Assembly (NCBI RefSeq): GCF_049965315.1
Contig: NZ_JBMFWL010000018.1
Span: 1-37,473, forward strand
Direction: 5' to 3'
Origin: Acidithiobacillus_B sp049965315
GTDB lineage: Bacteria; Pseudomonadota; Gammaproteobacteria; Acidithiobacillales; Acidithiobacillaceae
Length of the DNA: 37,473 nucleotides
The position numbers were made by a program, and so were the translations under genes. The notes beneath the pieces are model-generated. The model was not told the DNA's origin and made no database searches. It worked only from the letters and a program-made list of their open reading frames with translations. Positions 15,226 through 24,178 of this stretch are shown here, in pieces. Position 1 is the first letter of the stretch. Each line of letters begins with the position of its first letter.

Positions 15226-16326
15226 CTAACCCTCGCCGCGGGCGGCACGGCGAGCAGCCACTTCGGCGCGCACCCGCTTTTCGAGGATGTCCACGATGTC
15301 CTGGTTTTCGACCCGGTCCACCTGCTGCCCCCGGTAATACAGGATGCTGCGCTTGTCCCCGCCGGCCAGGCCGATATCGGCCTCCTTGGCCTCACCGATC
15401 CCGTTGACCACACAGCCGATCACCGAGATGTCCATGGGTTCGAGGATATCCTCCAGGCGCGCCTCCAGGGCGTTGACGGTGCTGATCACATCAAACTCCT
15501 GGCGCGAGCAGGACGGGCAGGCGATGAGGTTGATGCCCTTTTGCCGCAGATGCAGGCTCTTGAGGATGTCGAAGCCCACCTTGATCTCCTCCACCGGGTC
15601 CGCCGCCAGGGAGACACGGATGGTGTCGCCGATCCCCGCCATCAACAGGATGCCCAGGCCGATGGCCGACTTCACGGTACCCGAGCGCAGGCCCCCCGCT
15701 TCGGTGATCCCCAGATGCAGGGGGTAATCCACCTGCTGGGAAAGAAGGCGATAGGCGTCCACGGCGAGGAAGACATCCGAGGCCTTGACGCTGATCTTGA
15801 CGTCATGGAAGTTCAGCTCGTCGAGGATGGCCACGTGGCGCAGGGCCGATTCCACCAAGGCTTCGGCGGTGGGCTCGCCGTATTTCTCCTGAATGTCCTT
15901 CTCCAGGGAACCGGCATTGACGCCGATGCGAATGGGGATGCCCCGGTCCTTGGCCATCTGCACCACCAGACGGGTCTTGTCCATGGCCCCGATATTGCCG
16001 GGATTGATGCGCAGGCCGTCCACCCCATCGGCCATCACCTGCAGGGCAATGCGGTGATCGAAATGGATATCCGCCACCAATGGCGTCCGCACCTCGGCGC
16101 GAATGGCCTTGAAGGCCGCGGCGGCGTCCATGCTGGGCACCGACACGCGGACGATATCGGCGCCCACGGCTTCCAGACGCCGGATCTGGGCGACGGTCGC
16201 CGCCACATCACGGGTTTCGGTGTTGGTCATGCTCTGCACGCTGATGGGGGCATCACCGCCGATGGCCACCGTGCCGACGTGGATCTGCCGCGTCTTGCGG
16301 CGCTGGATGAGGGATTCATGGTGCAT
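15226..16326 (-). CDS. ispG: 4-hydroxy-3-methylbut-2-enyl diphosphate synthase IspG (GcpE)
   Basis: The 366-residue enzyme converts methylerythritol cyclodiphosphate to HMBPP in the non-mevalonate isoprenoid pathway using a [4Fe-4S] cluster. Cluster cysteines are CPSC (about 262-265) and the Cys of GCVVNGIGEAKEADIG. The TIM-barrel start is IHVGTVAIGGDAPISVQSMTNT. I choose ATG 16326; the open frame upstream overlaps rodZ and is arginine/proline-rich shadow sequence. The start overlaps the rodZ stop by 11 bp. Dependence on Fe-S fits its position downstream of the isc genes. Confidence 0.96.
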   Translation of the reverse strand: MHHESLIQRRKTRQIHVGTVAIGGDAPISVQSMTNTETRDVAATVAQIRRLEAVGADIVRVSVPSMDAAAAFKAIRAEVRTPLVADIHFDHRIALQVMADGVDGLRINPGNIGAMDKTRLVVQMAKDRGIPIRIGVNAGSLEKDIQEKYGEPTAEALVESALRHVAILDELNFHDVKISVKASDVFLAVDAYRLLSQQVDYPLHLGITEAGGLRSGTVKSAIGLGILLMAGIGDTIRVSLAADPVEEIKVGFDILKSLHLRQKGINLIACPSCSRQEFDVISTVNALEARLEDILEPMDISVIGCVVNGIGEAKEADIGLAGGDKRSILYYRGQQVDRVENQDIVDILEKRVRAEVAARRAARGEG

Positions 16327-17296
16327 GGGAAACCTCGCTGGAAGCGGAAGCGGTGCTGGAAACGGAAGACGTGGCGCCGGAACCGGGAGTGGCCAGAGGC
16401 ACCGCCGTCCGGGGAAGGCGCGCGGAGCGAGCCGGGGCGGTGCCCGCGGCGCCTGCCGCCGGTGCCACACCAATGCGCAGGCGCGCCACGCCCTGCTGGG
16501 AATGGGCCGGAAGCGCAACGGCCGCCCCACGATAGGTGATGACCACCCCCTTCACGTTGCCCACCAGGACCTGGTAAGGCGGTATGCCGCCGCTCACCTG
16601 GGCCTGGGCACCGGCACGACCCAGTTCGGCCAGCAGGACTTTGCCCGTGGCGTCCTTCACCTGCACCCAGCAGTTGCCGGAGAACCGGAACACCAGGTCG
16701 GCAGCAGCCGCAGCGGGTAGAGGCGGGGAGGAACCCGTACCGGCGACGACGGCAGCCGGGCTCGTCGCCGCGCTCACGGCGACCGCCGGAGCTGAGCGAA
16801 TCATGGCGGGGGCAGGGATCTGGGCAGGAACGGCGGCCAGTCCCTCCCCGGCCACCGAGGCCGCCGGCGCCATGGATCTGACGGGCTCGGCGGGGCCACC
16901 GCGTCCTTCCCAGATCCACCAGACCAGCAACACCAGGATCAGCAGCGCCAGGAGGGAAACGCCGATGGTGCGCCAACTGTAATCCAGCATGGGCCCTTCG
17001 CTGTCCGGCAGCACGCGCTCCGTAGGACGCACCGCCACGCCACCACTGCTGGCATCATAACTGGCCAGGAGCGGCGCCGGATCCAGCCCCAGCAAGAGGG
17101 CATAATTCTTGAGGAAGCCGCGCGCAAAGGCAGCGCCGGGCAAGGCCTCATAGCGGCCCGCTTCCAGTGCCCGCACCTGGGCTTCGTTGATATGCAGGCG
17201 CTGCGCCACTTCCGCCACGGTCCAGCCGCGCGCCTCCCGCTCCTGACGGAGGGGTGAAGCGGAACCGATGCCTCCGCCGAGATCTTCGGCATTCAT
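16316..17296 (-). CDS. rodZ: Cytoskeletal protein RodZ
   Basis: The 326-residue protein has an N-terminal helix-turn-helix (LRQEREARGWTVAEVAQRLH, about 16-75), a transmembrane helix (about 108-130, SLLALLILVLLVWWIW), a low-complexity alanine/proline-rich linker and a C-terminal DUF4115 beta domain beginning with LVFRFSGNCWVQVKDATG. RodZ links MreB filaments to the wall-synthesis machinery. The start ATG has GGAGGG upstream and lies 1 bp after the pilW stop. The C-terminal tail after the DUF4115 domain (Ala/Pro/Ser-rich) is longer than needed and looks disordered. Confidence 0.92.
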   Translation of the reverse strand: MNAEDLGGGIGSASPLRQEREARGWTVAEVAQRLHINEAQVRALEAGRYEALPGAAFARGFLKNYALLLGLDPAPLLASYDASSGGVAVRPTERVLPDSEGPMLDYSWRTIGVSLLALLILVLLVWWIWEGRGGPAEPVRSMAPAASVAGEGLAAVPAQIPAPAMIRSAPAVAVSAATSPAAVVAGTGSSPPLPAAAAADLVFRFSGNCWVQVKDATGKVLLAELGRAGAQAQVSGGIPPYQVLVGNVKGVVITYRGAAVALPAHSQQGVARLRIGVAPAAGAAGTAPARSARLPRTAVPLATPGSGATSSVSSTASASSEVSHAP

Positions 17297-17297
17297 C

Positions 17298-18068
17298 TTA
17301 CTGCCCTCCACCGCTAGCTTGCATGAGCAAGCGCTGCGCCGCCTTACCGGCGGCCGAATAAGGCGCCGCATCCACGCTGCGCTTCCAGAAAGCACGCGCT
17401 TCGCCGACCTGACCTTGCTGGGCGGCAATGCGCCCGGCCAGCACGAGGGCATCGGCATTGTTGGGCTGCTGGGCAAGCACCACCTGCAGGTGGGAGAAGG
17501 CGTCCGGCAGCTTGCCGTCCTGATATTCCATCTCGGCGAGCAACTGGAGGGCCGGGGCGTAATTGGGCACCAGCGCCAGGGCCTGGGTAATGGCCTGGCG
17601 CGCGGCCTGGGGCTGCTTCAAGCCCAGATAGGCCCGCGCCAGATTGGTCCAGGCAAACTGTGGAGTGCCATAGAGCGGATCGGCGGCGGCCTTCTGAAGA
17701 ATACGGACGGCTTCGGAGTAATCGCCGTTGCCAATGAGAAACGCCCCGTAATTGTTGAGGATTTCCGGATTCTTGGGGTCCAGGGAGAGGGCCTGGCGAA
17801 AGGTGCGGCGGGCGAGTTCGGGTTGATTGAGCTGCTCATAGGCCAAACCCATGACATTGTAGGCCTGGGCATAGCCATTGTCGGCGGCGATGGCCACTTG
17901 CAACTCCCGCACCGCCTCGCGCGGGTGGCCGTTTTCCAGATAGGCGGTACCGAGGGAGGTATAAATATCGGCCTTATGCTGCGGGGTATTTTCCGCCGCC
18001 GGCTGACCGTCGCTCGCACACCCGCTCAGCAAGAGCAAAAAAACGGAGAGCGGCAAGAATCGCTTCAA
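17298..18068 (-). CDS. pilW: Type IV pilus biogenesis/stability lipoprotein PilW (PilF)
   Basis: The 256-residue protein begins with a lipoprotein signal; LLLLSGC places the lipidated Cys at about residue 17. It then has about six TPR repeats (DIYTSLGTAYLENGHPREAV, AYNVMGLAYEQLNQPELA, LNNYGAFLIGNGDYSEAV and onward). PilW/PilF directs PilQ secretin assembly at the outer membrane. Its place between rlmN and rodZ is the conserved pseudomonad-type arrangement. It overlaps rlmN by 4 bp and precedes rodZ by 1 bp, so translation is coupled. No other pilus gene is in the window. Confidence 0.92.
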   Translation of the reverse strand: MKRFLPLSVFLLLLSGCASDGQPAAENTPQHKADIYTSLGTAYLENGHPREAVRELQVAIAADNGYAQAYNVMGLAYEQLNQPELARRTFRQALSLDPKNPEILNNYGAFLIGNGDYSEAVRILQKAAADPLYGTPQFAWTNLARAYLGLKQPQAARQAITQALALVPNYAPALQLLAEMEYQDGKLPDAFSHLQVVLAQQPNNADALVLAGRIAAQQGQVGEARAFWKRSVDAAPYSAAGKAAQRLLMQASGGGQ

Positions 18069-19153
18069 GATTGCACCGCCAGGGGAAAGCTGCGGCGCCC
18101 GCTCTGCACCTGGCCGGCCAGTTGTCCGCAGGCGGCGGCGATATCATCGCCCCGGGGCCGCCGGGTCACCGTCATGATTCCTCCATGCATCAGGATCTCG
18201 CGGAAGGCATCGATGCGCGCCAGGGGCGTGCGGCGATACTCGCTGCCGGGGAAGGGATTGAAGGGAATGAGATTGACCATGGCGGGTATATTGCGCAGCA
18301 AACGCAGCAATTCCCGGGCATGGGCCAGTTCATCGTTCACCCCGTCGAGCATGACGTATTCGAAGGTGATCCGCCGCCGGGGCGGCAAGGGATAGCGGCG
18401 GCAGGCGGCCAGCAGTTCGGCCAGGGGATAATGGCGATTGACGGGCACCAGGACATCGCGGATCTCGTTGCGGCTGGCGTGGAAGCTGATGGCGAGATTG
18501 ACCGGGCTGACGGACCCCAGCTTATCGATCCCCGGCACCACCCCGGCGGTACTCACCGTGATGCGCCGCGACCCGATCCCGTAGGCGAGGTCGTCCATGA
18601 GCAAATGGATGGCGGGCAGGACATGGCGCAAATTGAGCAGGGGTTCGCCCATGCCCATGAAGACCACGTTGGTAATGGCGTCAAGCCCCAGACAGCGACG
18701 GGCCACGCGGATCTGGGCGATGATTTCTGCCGTGTCGAGGTTGCGGCTTAGCCCCTGCGCCCCCGTGGCGCAAAAGCTGCACGCCAGGGAACAGCCCACC
18801 TGGGAGGAAATGCAGAGGGTGCCGCGCCCTTCCTCCGGAATGAAGACCGTTTCGATGGCGTTGCCGTCGTCCAGGCCCAAGAGCCATTTGCGCGTGCCGT
18901 CGGCGGCGATCTGATCGGCGATGATGGCGGGTTCTGCCACGCTGGTCTCGGCGGCGAGGCGCGCCTGGAGCTTTTTACCGATATTGCTCATGGCCGCAAA
19001 ATCGGTTTCCTGCCGGGTGTGCAGCCATTGCAGAAGTTGGCCGGCGCGGAAGGAGGACTCTCCCCATTGACGCAAAAAACCCCCCAGGGCCTGGCGATCC
19101 AGGCCCAGCAGGTTAGGCCGTTGGGCTTCGGAGAGGGATTCTGCAGCCGACAT
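18065..19153 (-). CDS. rlmN: Dual-specificity RNA methyltransferase RlmN
   Basis: The 362-residue radical-SAM enzyme has the cluster motif CSLACSFC (Cys about 121, 125, 128) and the GMGEPLLN segment. It methylates C2 of adenosine 2503 in 23S rRNA and A37 in some tRNAs. A second conserved Cys, used in the methyl-transfer mechanism, is near the C-terminus in AAACGQLAGQ. The ATG is 2 bp after the ndk stop, in the standard ndk-rlmN order. It depends on a [4Fe-4S] cluster supplied by the isc system upstream. Confidence 0.96.
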   Translation of the reverse strand: MSAAESLSEAQRPNLLGLDRQALGGFLRQWGESSFRAGQLLQWLHTRQETDFAAMSNIGKKLQARLAAETSVAEPAIIADQIAADGTRKWLLGLDDGNAIETVFIPEEGRGTLCISSQVGCSLACSFCATGAQGLSRNLDTAEIIAQIRVARRCLGLDAITNVVFMGMGEPLLNLRHVLPAIHLLMDDLAYGIGSRRITVSTAGVVPGIDKLGSVSPVNLAISFHASRNEIRDVLVPVNRHYPLAELLAACRRYPLPPRRRITFEYVMLDGVNDELAHARELLRLLRNIPAMVNLIPFNPFPGSEYRRTPLARIDAFREILMHGGIMTVTRRPRGDDIAAACGQLAGQVQSGRRSFPLAVQS

Positions 19154-19155
19154 GT

Positions 19156-19581
19156 TTAGCGCGTGTAAATCTCCCGTTGACCAAAAAAGTAACTGATCTC
19201 CCAGGCCGCCGTTTCGGCGCTGTCGGAGCCATGCACGGCATTGGCATCGATGCTGTCGGCAAAGTCGGCGCGGATGGTGCCGGGGGCGGCCTCCTTGGGG
19301 TTGGTGGCGCCCATGAGTTCACGATTCTTGGCAATGGCGCCCTCTCCTTCCAGAACCGCCACCAATACCGGGCCGCTGCTCATGAAGCTGCAAAGCTCGC
19401 CATAAAAGGGACGCGCCCGGTGCACGGCATAAAAGCGGCCTGCGTCTTCCCCGCTCAAGTGCATCATCCGCGCCGCCGCGACGGACAGGCCGGCCTTCTC
19501 GAATCGGGAGAGAATGGCGCCAACGGCATTTTTGGCGACGGCGTCGGGCTTGATGATGGAAAGGGTACGTTCGATTGCCAT
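19156..19581 (-). CDS. ndk: Nucleoside diphosphate kinase
   Basis: The 141-residue protein is full length. ERTLSIIKPDAV opens it and NAVHGSDS contains the phosphorylated active-site His (about residue 117). It balances nucleoside triphosphates by transferring the gamma phosphate through this His. It is followed directly by rlmN and preceded by mnmA with a 39-bp gap. Confidence 0.97.
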   Translation of the reverse strand: MAIERTLSIIKPDAVAKNAVGAILSRFEKAGLSVAAARMMHLSGEDAGRFYAVHRARPFYGELCSFMSSGPVLVAVLEGEGAIAKNRELMGATNPKEAAPGTIRADFADSIDANAVHGSDSAETAAWEISYFFGQREIYTR

Positions 19582-19620
19582 GATTTCCTCAATGGGGCCA
19601 AAAGTTGAAGTCGCGCTAGG

Positions 19621-20688
19621 CTAGCATTCACGATGGCTACTGGCAATCCACCCACCGCCCAGGAGGCGGTCACCACTATAGCAGACCGCCGCCTGGCCGG
19701 GGGTGACGGCGCGCTGGGGAAGCGGGAAATGCAGCGTGGCGCCACCGCCTTCGTCCAGACACAACCGCGCCTCCACCGCCGCGGCCCGATAGCGCAACTT
19801 CACCTCGATGGCAACGGCTTGGCCGATGGGCATGGAGCGCAGCCAGTTGCAGTTCTCCAGCCGCGTCCAGGAACGATACAGCGCCTCCTCACCTCCCACC
19901 ACGACGCGATTGGCCGCCACGTCCAGGGCCACGACATAGCGCGGCTGCGCACTGCCCCCACCCAGGCCACGGCGCTGGCCCACGGTAAAATGAGCGGTTC
20001 CGGGGTGCGTACCCAGTACCTGGCCCCGGGTATCGACCATTTCCCCTTCGCGCTCCACGGCGCCGCCGGCATAATCCCGCAGGAAGGCGCGGTAATCGCC
20101 GTCGGGTACGAAGCAGATGTCCTGGGAGTCGTGCTTCTCCGCCACGGCCAGACCCCGCCGACGGGCGATTTCCCGCACCTGCCGCTTGTCCAGGTCACCG
20201 ACGGGGAAGCGCAAGCGGGGGAGGGCGGCGGCGGCGATGGAGAAGAGAAAATAAGACTGGTCCTTGGCCTCGTCCCGTCCGCGCCGCAGCGCAACACCGT
20301 CGGCGGCGGCCTCGATCCGCGCATAGTGTCCGGAGGCGAGCAACGTTGCCCCCATGGCCCGGGCATCGGCGAGCAGGGCGTCGAACTTGAGAAACTGGTT
20401 GCACCGGGCGCAAGGGTTGGGCGTGCGCCCGGCCTGGTATTCGGCAACGAAGGCATCCACCACCAACTGGCGAAATGCCTCGCGATAGTCGAGGACCTGA
20501 AAGGGGATGTCCAGTTGCGCGCAGATCTGCGCGGCATCCTCGATGTCCTTTTCATCGCAGCAACGGCTCCGCGGCCAGAGCCGCAGCATGGCTGCCATCA
20601 CCTCGTAGCCCTGTTCCTGGAGCAGCGCGGCGCTGACCGCCGAATCAACGCCTCCGGAAAGGGCCACCAGCACGCGTTCCCTAGGCAT
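19621..20688 (-). CDS. mnmA: tRNA-specific 2-thiouridylase MnmA
   Basis: The 355-residue enzyme has the PP-loop SGGVDSAV near the N-terminus (about 11-18) and the two catalytic cysteines in PNPCARC (first Cys about 93) and SQDICFVPDG (Cys about 192). It puts sulfur on C2 of U34 in Lys, Glu and Gln tRNAs, using sulfur relayed from IscS. An upstream in-frame GTG (20691) is adjacent to the ATG; neither has a strong Shine-Dalgarno and ATG is preferred. It lies 33 bp after iscX, which ties it to the sulfur source (an arrangement different from E. coli). Confidence 0.95.
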   Translation of the reverse strand: MPRERVLVALSGGVDSAVSAALLQEQGYEVMAAMLRLWPRSRCCDEKDIEDAAQICAQLDIPFQVLDYREAFRQLVVDAFVAEYQAGRTPNPCARCNQFLKFDALLADARAMGATLLASGHYARIEAAADGVALRRGRDEAKDQSYFLFSIAAAALPRLRFPVGDLDKRQVREIARRRGLAVAEKHDSQDICFVPDGDYRAFLRDYAGGAVEREGEMVDTRGQVLGTHPGTAHFTVGQRRGLGGGSAQPRYVVALDVAANRVVVGGEEALYRSWTRLENCNWLRSMPIGQAVAIEVKLRYRAAAVEARLCLDEGGGATLHFPLPQRAVTPGQAAVCYSGDRLLGGGWIASSHREC

Positions 20689-20721
20689 CACTCGTCATCC
20701 CGCTCCGGACCGGCAAAAGCG

Positions 20722-20916
20722 CTATTCCCGCTCGGCGAGCCATGCCATCTGAATCGCCTCCAGCGTTCGCTCGCTGGACTTTTCCGGATCGTCGGCGAAT
20801 GCCGGCAGCTCGACGACCCAGCGATGCAGATCCGTGAAACGGATGTGGGCGACATCCACATCGGGATGGGCCTCATCCAGGGCCATGGCGATATCCAGGA
20901 TGTCCGTCCAGCGCAT
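20722..20916 (-). CDS. iscX: Fe-S assembly protein IscX
   Basis: The 64-residue acidic protein matches IscX/YfhJ: MRWTDILDIAMALDEAHPDVD at the start and HRWVVELPAFADDP in the middle. It binds IscS and iron and tunes cluster assembly. The ATG overlaps the last base of the fdx stop codon. The length is typical (about 66). It closes the isc genes proper. Confidence 0.94.
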   Translation of the reverse strand: MRWTDILDIAMALDEAHPDVDVAHIRFTDLHRWVVELPAFADDPEKSSERTLEAIQMAWLAERE

Positions 20917-21254
20917 CAGTGATGCTCCTTTTCCAGATTGATGGTGTATTTGGGGATCTCCACCAGCAGATCCTCCGCGCCCACCACCGCCTGACAACTG
21001 AGGCGCGAGGTGGGTTCGAGGCCCCAGGCCTTGTCGAGGAGATCCTCTTCCTTTTCCTCGGGGGGAATCAGGCTGTCGTAGCCCGCCCGCAACACCACAT
21101 GACAGGTGGTGCAGGCGCAGGACATTTCGCAGGCATGCTCGATGTTGATCCCGTTGCGCAGGGCGGCGGCGATGATGGTTTCCCCGGGCTGGGCCTCGAT
21201 TTCGGCCCCTGCCGGGCAGGTTTCCTGATGGGGCAGGAAGCGGATCTTGGTCAT
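20916..21254 (-). CDS. fdx: [2Fe-2S] ferredoxin, ISC type
   Basis: The 112-residue protein is an adrenodoxin-type ferredoxin. Cluster ligands are Cys 42, 48 and 51 in HACEMSCACTTCHVV and a fourth Cys in SRLSCQAV. It supplies electrons for cluster synthesis on IscU. The gene abuts hscA (stop at 21255) and overlaps iscX by 1 bp. Confidence 0.95.
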   Translation of the reverse strand: MTKIRFLPHQETCPAGAEIEAQPGETIIAAALRNGINIEHACEMSCACTTCHVVLRAGYDSLIPPEEKEEDLLDKAWGLEPTSRLSCQAVVGAEDLLVEIPKYTINLEKEHH

Positions 21255-23120
21255 TCAGTCTCCCCAATCGTCTATGGAGCGGCCCGCCATGGCCCGCCGC
21301 ACCGCGTTGTCCATGCGCCGTTGCACGAGGGGCTCGGCGGCATCCTCCACCGCCTTGGCCGCCGCCGCGATGGCGTCGGCATCGTCTCCCCGCAGGGCCA
21401 GCAGGAGTCTCGCCCGGGCGCTGTCCAGGGCCTGGCTTTCCGCGGCGTCGAGGAGGCCCGCGTCCACCGCCAGGACGGCATCCAGGGCCTCGCGTACCCG
21501 TTCTCCCTCCACCCGCGCCTCGGCGATGCGCCGCCGCGCCGCGTCGTCGGCCCCATGGGCGAAGGAGTCTTCCAGCATGCCCAGAATTTCGTCGTCGGAG
21601 AGTCCGTAGGAGGGGCGCACCGCCACCTCGGCGCGCACCCCGCTGCTTTCTTCCTGGGCGCTCACCGCCAGGAGGCCGTCGGCATCCACCTGGAAGGTCA
21701 CGCGAATCCGCGCCGCCCCCGCAACCATGGGCGGAATGCCGCGCAGGCTGAAACGGGCGAGGGAGCGGCAGTCCTGCACCAGATCACGCTCCCCCTGGAC
21801 GACATGGATGCTCATGGCCGTCTGGCCGTCCTTGAAGGTGGTGAATTCCTGGGCCTTGGCCACGGGAATGGGGGTATTGCGCGGGATGATCCGTTCCACC
21901 AGACCGCCCATGGTTTCCAGGCCCAGGGACAGGGGGATCACGTCCATGAGCAGGAGATCCTCGCGCTGATTGCCCACCAGCACGTCGGCCTGGATGGCGG
22001 CGCCCAGGGCCACCACCTCATCGGGGTCGATGTCGGCCAGGGGGACGCGCTGGAAAAAGGCCTCCACGCTTGCGCGCACCGCCGGTACCCGTGTCGCGCC
22101 ACCCACCAGCACCACGCCGTCGAGTTCGCTCGGGGCGAGGCCGGCGTCGCGCAGGACCCGCCGGCAGGCGGGCAGGGTGCGCTGGATCACCGGTGCGACG
22201 AGGCTTTCCATCTGCGTGCGCAGCAAGGGCGCCTGCCATGGCCGTTGCGACGGGAGGGTCAGGCGAACCTGGACCTCCTCCGCCGTGCTCAGGGCCTCCT
22301 TGGCGCTGCGCGCCGCCTGCAAGACCTGCCGCCGCCAGAGGGGATCGGCGGCAGGGCCGCCGGCCTCGTCCATCAACCATTGGGCGATGGCATGGTCCAT
22401 GTCATCGCCGCCCAGGGCGGAATCGCCGGCCGTGGCCAGGACTTCAAAAACGCCCTGGCGCAAGCGCAGGATGGAGACATCAAAGGTGCCGCCGCCAAGG
22501 TCATAAATGGCAAAAATCCCTTCGCTGCCCTTGTCGAGGCCATAGGCCACGGCGGCGGCGGTGGGCTCCGCCATCAGGCGCAATACCGGCAAGCCGGCCA
22601 GCCGGGCGGCGTCCTTGGTGGCTTGGCGCTGGGCGTCATCGAAATAGGCGGGCACGGTGATGACCGCCCCTTCGGGCTCTCCACCCAGGGCCTCCACCGC
22701 ACGCGCCTTCAGCACGCGCAGGATCTCCGCCGAGACTTCCACCGGTGATTTCTCCCCGGCCACGGTGCGGATCCGCACCATCCCCCCTTCCGGACCGAGA
22801 TCATAGGGAAGGTAGCCGGCCAGGGTCCGGACATCGTCCAGACCACGGCCCATGAGGCGCTTGACCGAGGCGATGGTATTGCGCGGGTCGAGGGCGGCGG
22901 CCAGGCGTGCCGCCTCGCCCACGATGACGCCGCCATCGCCCAGATAGCGGACGACGGAGGGGAGCAATGCCCGCCCCTGGTGGTCCGGAATCACCGTCGG
23001 CACCCCCGAGAGGACGCTGGCAACCAGCGAATGGGTGGTACCCAGGTCAATGCCGATGGCCAGGCGCCGCTCGTGGGGAGCCGCGCTCATGCCGGGTTCG
23101 GCGATTTGTAATAGTGCCAT
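21255..23120 (-). CDS. hscA: Fe-S chaperone HscA (Hsp70 type)
   Basis: The 621-residue protein is a specialised Hsp70. The ATPase domain opens with IGIDLGTTHSLVAS and includes YDLGGGTFDVSIL and LVGGATRVPAV; the substrate domain begins near TPIPVAKAQEFTTF. HscA, stimulated by HscB, drives release of clusters from IscU. Length agrees with E. coli HscA (616). The Shine-Dalgarno is weak (GCGAGA). The 107-bp gap to hscB is the largest inside the isc cluster and holds a small GGCAA/TTGCC hairpin but no gene. Confidence 0.95.
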   Translation of the reverse strand: MALLQIAEPGMSAAPHERRLAIGIDLGTTHSLVASVLSGVPTVIPDHQGRALLPSVVRYLGDGGVIVGEAARLAAALDPRNTIASVKRLMGRGLDDVRTLAGYLPYDLGPEGGMVRIRTVAGEKSPVEVSAEILRVLKARAVEALGGEPEGAVITVPAYFDDAQRQATKDAARLAGLPVLRLMAEPTAAAVAYGLDKGSEGIFAIYDLGGGTFDVSILRLRQGVFEVLATAGDSALGGDDMDHAIAQWLMDEAGGPAADPLWRRQVLQAARSAKEALSTAEEVQVRLTLPSQRPWQAPLLRTQMESLVAPVIQRTLPACRRVLRDAGLAPSELDGVVLVGGATRVPAVRASVEAFFQRVPLADIDPDEVVALGAAIQADVLVGNQREDLLLMDVIPLSLGLETMGGLVERIIPRNTPIPVAKAQEFTTFKDGQTAMSIHVVQGERDLVQDCRSLARFSLRGIPPMVAGAARIRVTFQVDADGLLAVSAQEESSGVRAEVAVRPSYGLSDDEILGMLEDSFAHGADDAARRRIAEARVEGERVREALDAVLAVDAGLLDAAESQALDSARARLLLALRGDDADAIAAAAKAVEDAAEPLVQRRMDNAVRRAMAGRSIDDWGD

Positions 23121-23227
23121 GCTGTTCTCGCGTCGCTGAGCTAGGGATGTAGAATGATCATTGGCAAGGCCCTTTGCCGGGCTCTCCAGCCGCAGCAGCC
23201 GAACTGCCGTTTTTTTGCTCCGCCCGG

Positions 23228-23848
23228 TTACCGATTCTGGAGTGTTTCTTCCGTGCTTTCCAGTTCCTGACGAAGTTTATGCAAAAACTGCAGTTCGCGC
23301 ACGGCCGCCGCCGCCTGCTCCGGCTCCCGGCTGGGAAGGGAGGCCAAGAGGGCGTGCAAGCGTTCCACCACCGCGCTAGCCGCTTGCTCAACCTCCCCGC
23401 GCAGTGTTTCCAGGCCCGCCGGATCCGCCCGCTTCGCCAGGTCTTCCAGGCGCTCCCGGTATTCCATCTGCGCCATCAGGAGCCGCGTATCCGCCACCCG
23501 CGCCCCTTCGCCCATGGCCGTCACGCCCTGTCGTTGCAAGAGGTAGTCGGCCCGGCGCAAGGGGTCGCGCAACACGGCAAAGGCCTCGTTCAGGCGGGTG
23601 CTCCATTCCAGGGAGCGCAGGCGCGTGGCCGTATCGGCCGCGGCAAAACGATCCGGATGCAAACGCTTTTGCAGGGCGAAGACCCGCTCGCGCAGGAGGG
23701 CGGCATCCATGGCGAAAGTTTCCGGCAGACCCAGCACGGCGAAGAGCGACAACTCCGGGCGGAAGGGCTGCAGCGCCCCACAGGCAGGGCAGAGGGCCGG
23801 CGGCATGCCCAAGGCCGCGCCGCATTGCACACATCCGGCCGTCGTCAA
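23228..23848 (-). CDS. hscB: J-domain co-chaperone HscB with N-terminal C4 motif
   Basis: The protein (206 residues from TTG 23848) has a J domain with HPD at about 64-66 in KRLHPDRF, then the three-helix IscU-binding region (about 110-200). Unusually, residues 6-23 hold CxxC-x10-CxxC (CVQC and CPAC), a likely zinc site like the N-terminal C4 domain of animal HSC20 and absent from E. coli HscB. No ATG is available; TTG 23848 overlaps the iscA stop as TTGA with GCGAGAG upstream, while a TTG at 23869 is possible. A GTG further in would lose the first Cys. The frame overlaps iscA by 4 bp. Confidence 0.9.
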   Translation of the reverse strand: MTTAGCVQCGAALGMPPALCPACGALQPFRPELSLFAVLGLPETFAMDAALLRERVFALQKRLHPDRFAAADTATRLRSLEWSTRLNEAFAVLRDPLRRADYLLQRQGVTAMGEGARVADTRLLMAQMEYRERLEDLAKRADPAGLETLRGEVEQAASAVVERLHALLASLPSREPEQAAAAVRELQFLHKLRQELESTEETLQNR

Positions 23849-24168
23849 GTGGTGAAGCTCTCGCCGCAACCGCAGGTGTTCTTGACATTGGGATTGTTGA
23901 AACGAAACCCCTGATTCAATCCTTCCCGCGTGAAATCCAGCTCCGTACCATCAAGATAGACCAGACTCTTGGGATCGACAAAGAGCTTGACGTCGTCAAA
24001 GGTAAAGGCCGTGTCCTCGGGGTTGGGGGTATCCACAAACTCCAGCACATAAGACAGGCCGGAACAGCCGCTGGTCTTGACGCCGATGCGGATACCCTGC
24101 CCCTTGCCCCGTTTGGCCAGGGTTTCGCGGACGTGGCGGGCGGCTTGCTCGGTCATGCTCAGGCCCAT
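23845..24168 (-). CDS. iscA: Fe-S assembly scaffold/carrier IscA
   Basis: The 107-residue A-type carrier has the three conserved cysteines: one in KTSGCSGLSY and two in NTCGCGESF near the C-terminus. It carries iron or clusters to apoproteins. The start ATG 24168 has GAGGGA upstream and gives normal length; an open frame extending to 24267 overlaps iscU and is arginine-rich shadow. It lies 10 bp after iscU. Confidence 0.96.
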   Translation of the reverse strand: MGLSMTEQAARHVRETLAKRGKGQGIRIGVKTSGCSGLSYVLEFVDTPNPEDTAFTFDDVKLFVDPKSLVYLDGTELDFTREGLNQGFRFNNPNVKNTCGCGESFTT

Positions 24169-24178
24169 GGCAGATCCC

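Noticed and set aside
16327..16530. N-terminal extension of IspG
   Set aside because: The added residues overlap rodZ, are Arg/Pro-rich and lie before the conserved start MHHESLIQRRKTRQIHVG.
14800..16539. 579-codon open frame opposite hisS and ispG
   Set aside because: It covers two certain genes on the other strand and has no recognisable domain.
20919..22748. 609-codon open frame opposite fdx and hscA
   Set aside because: Same reason: antisense shadow of conserved chaperone genes.
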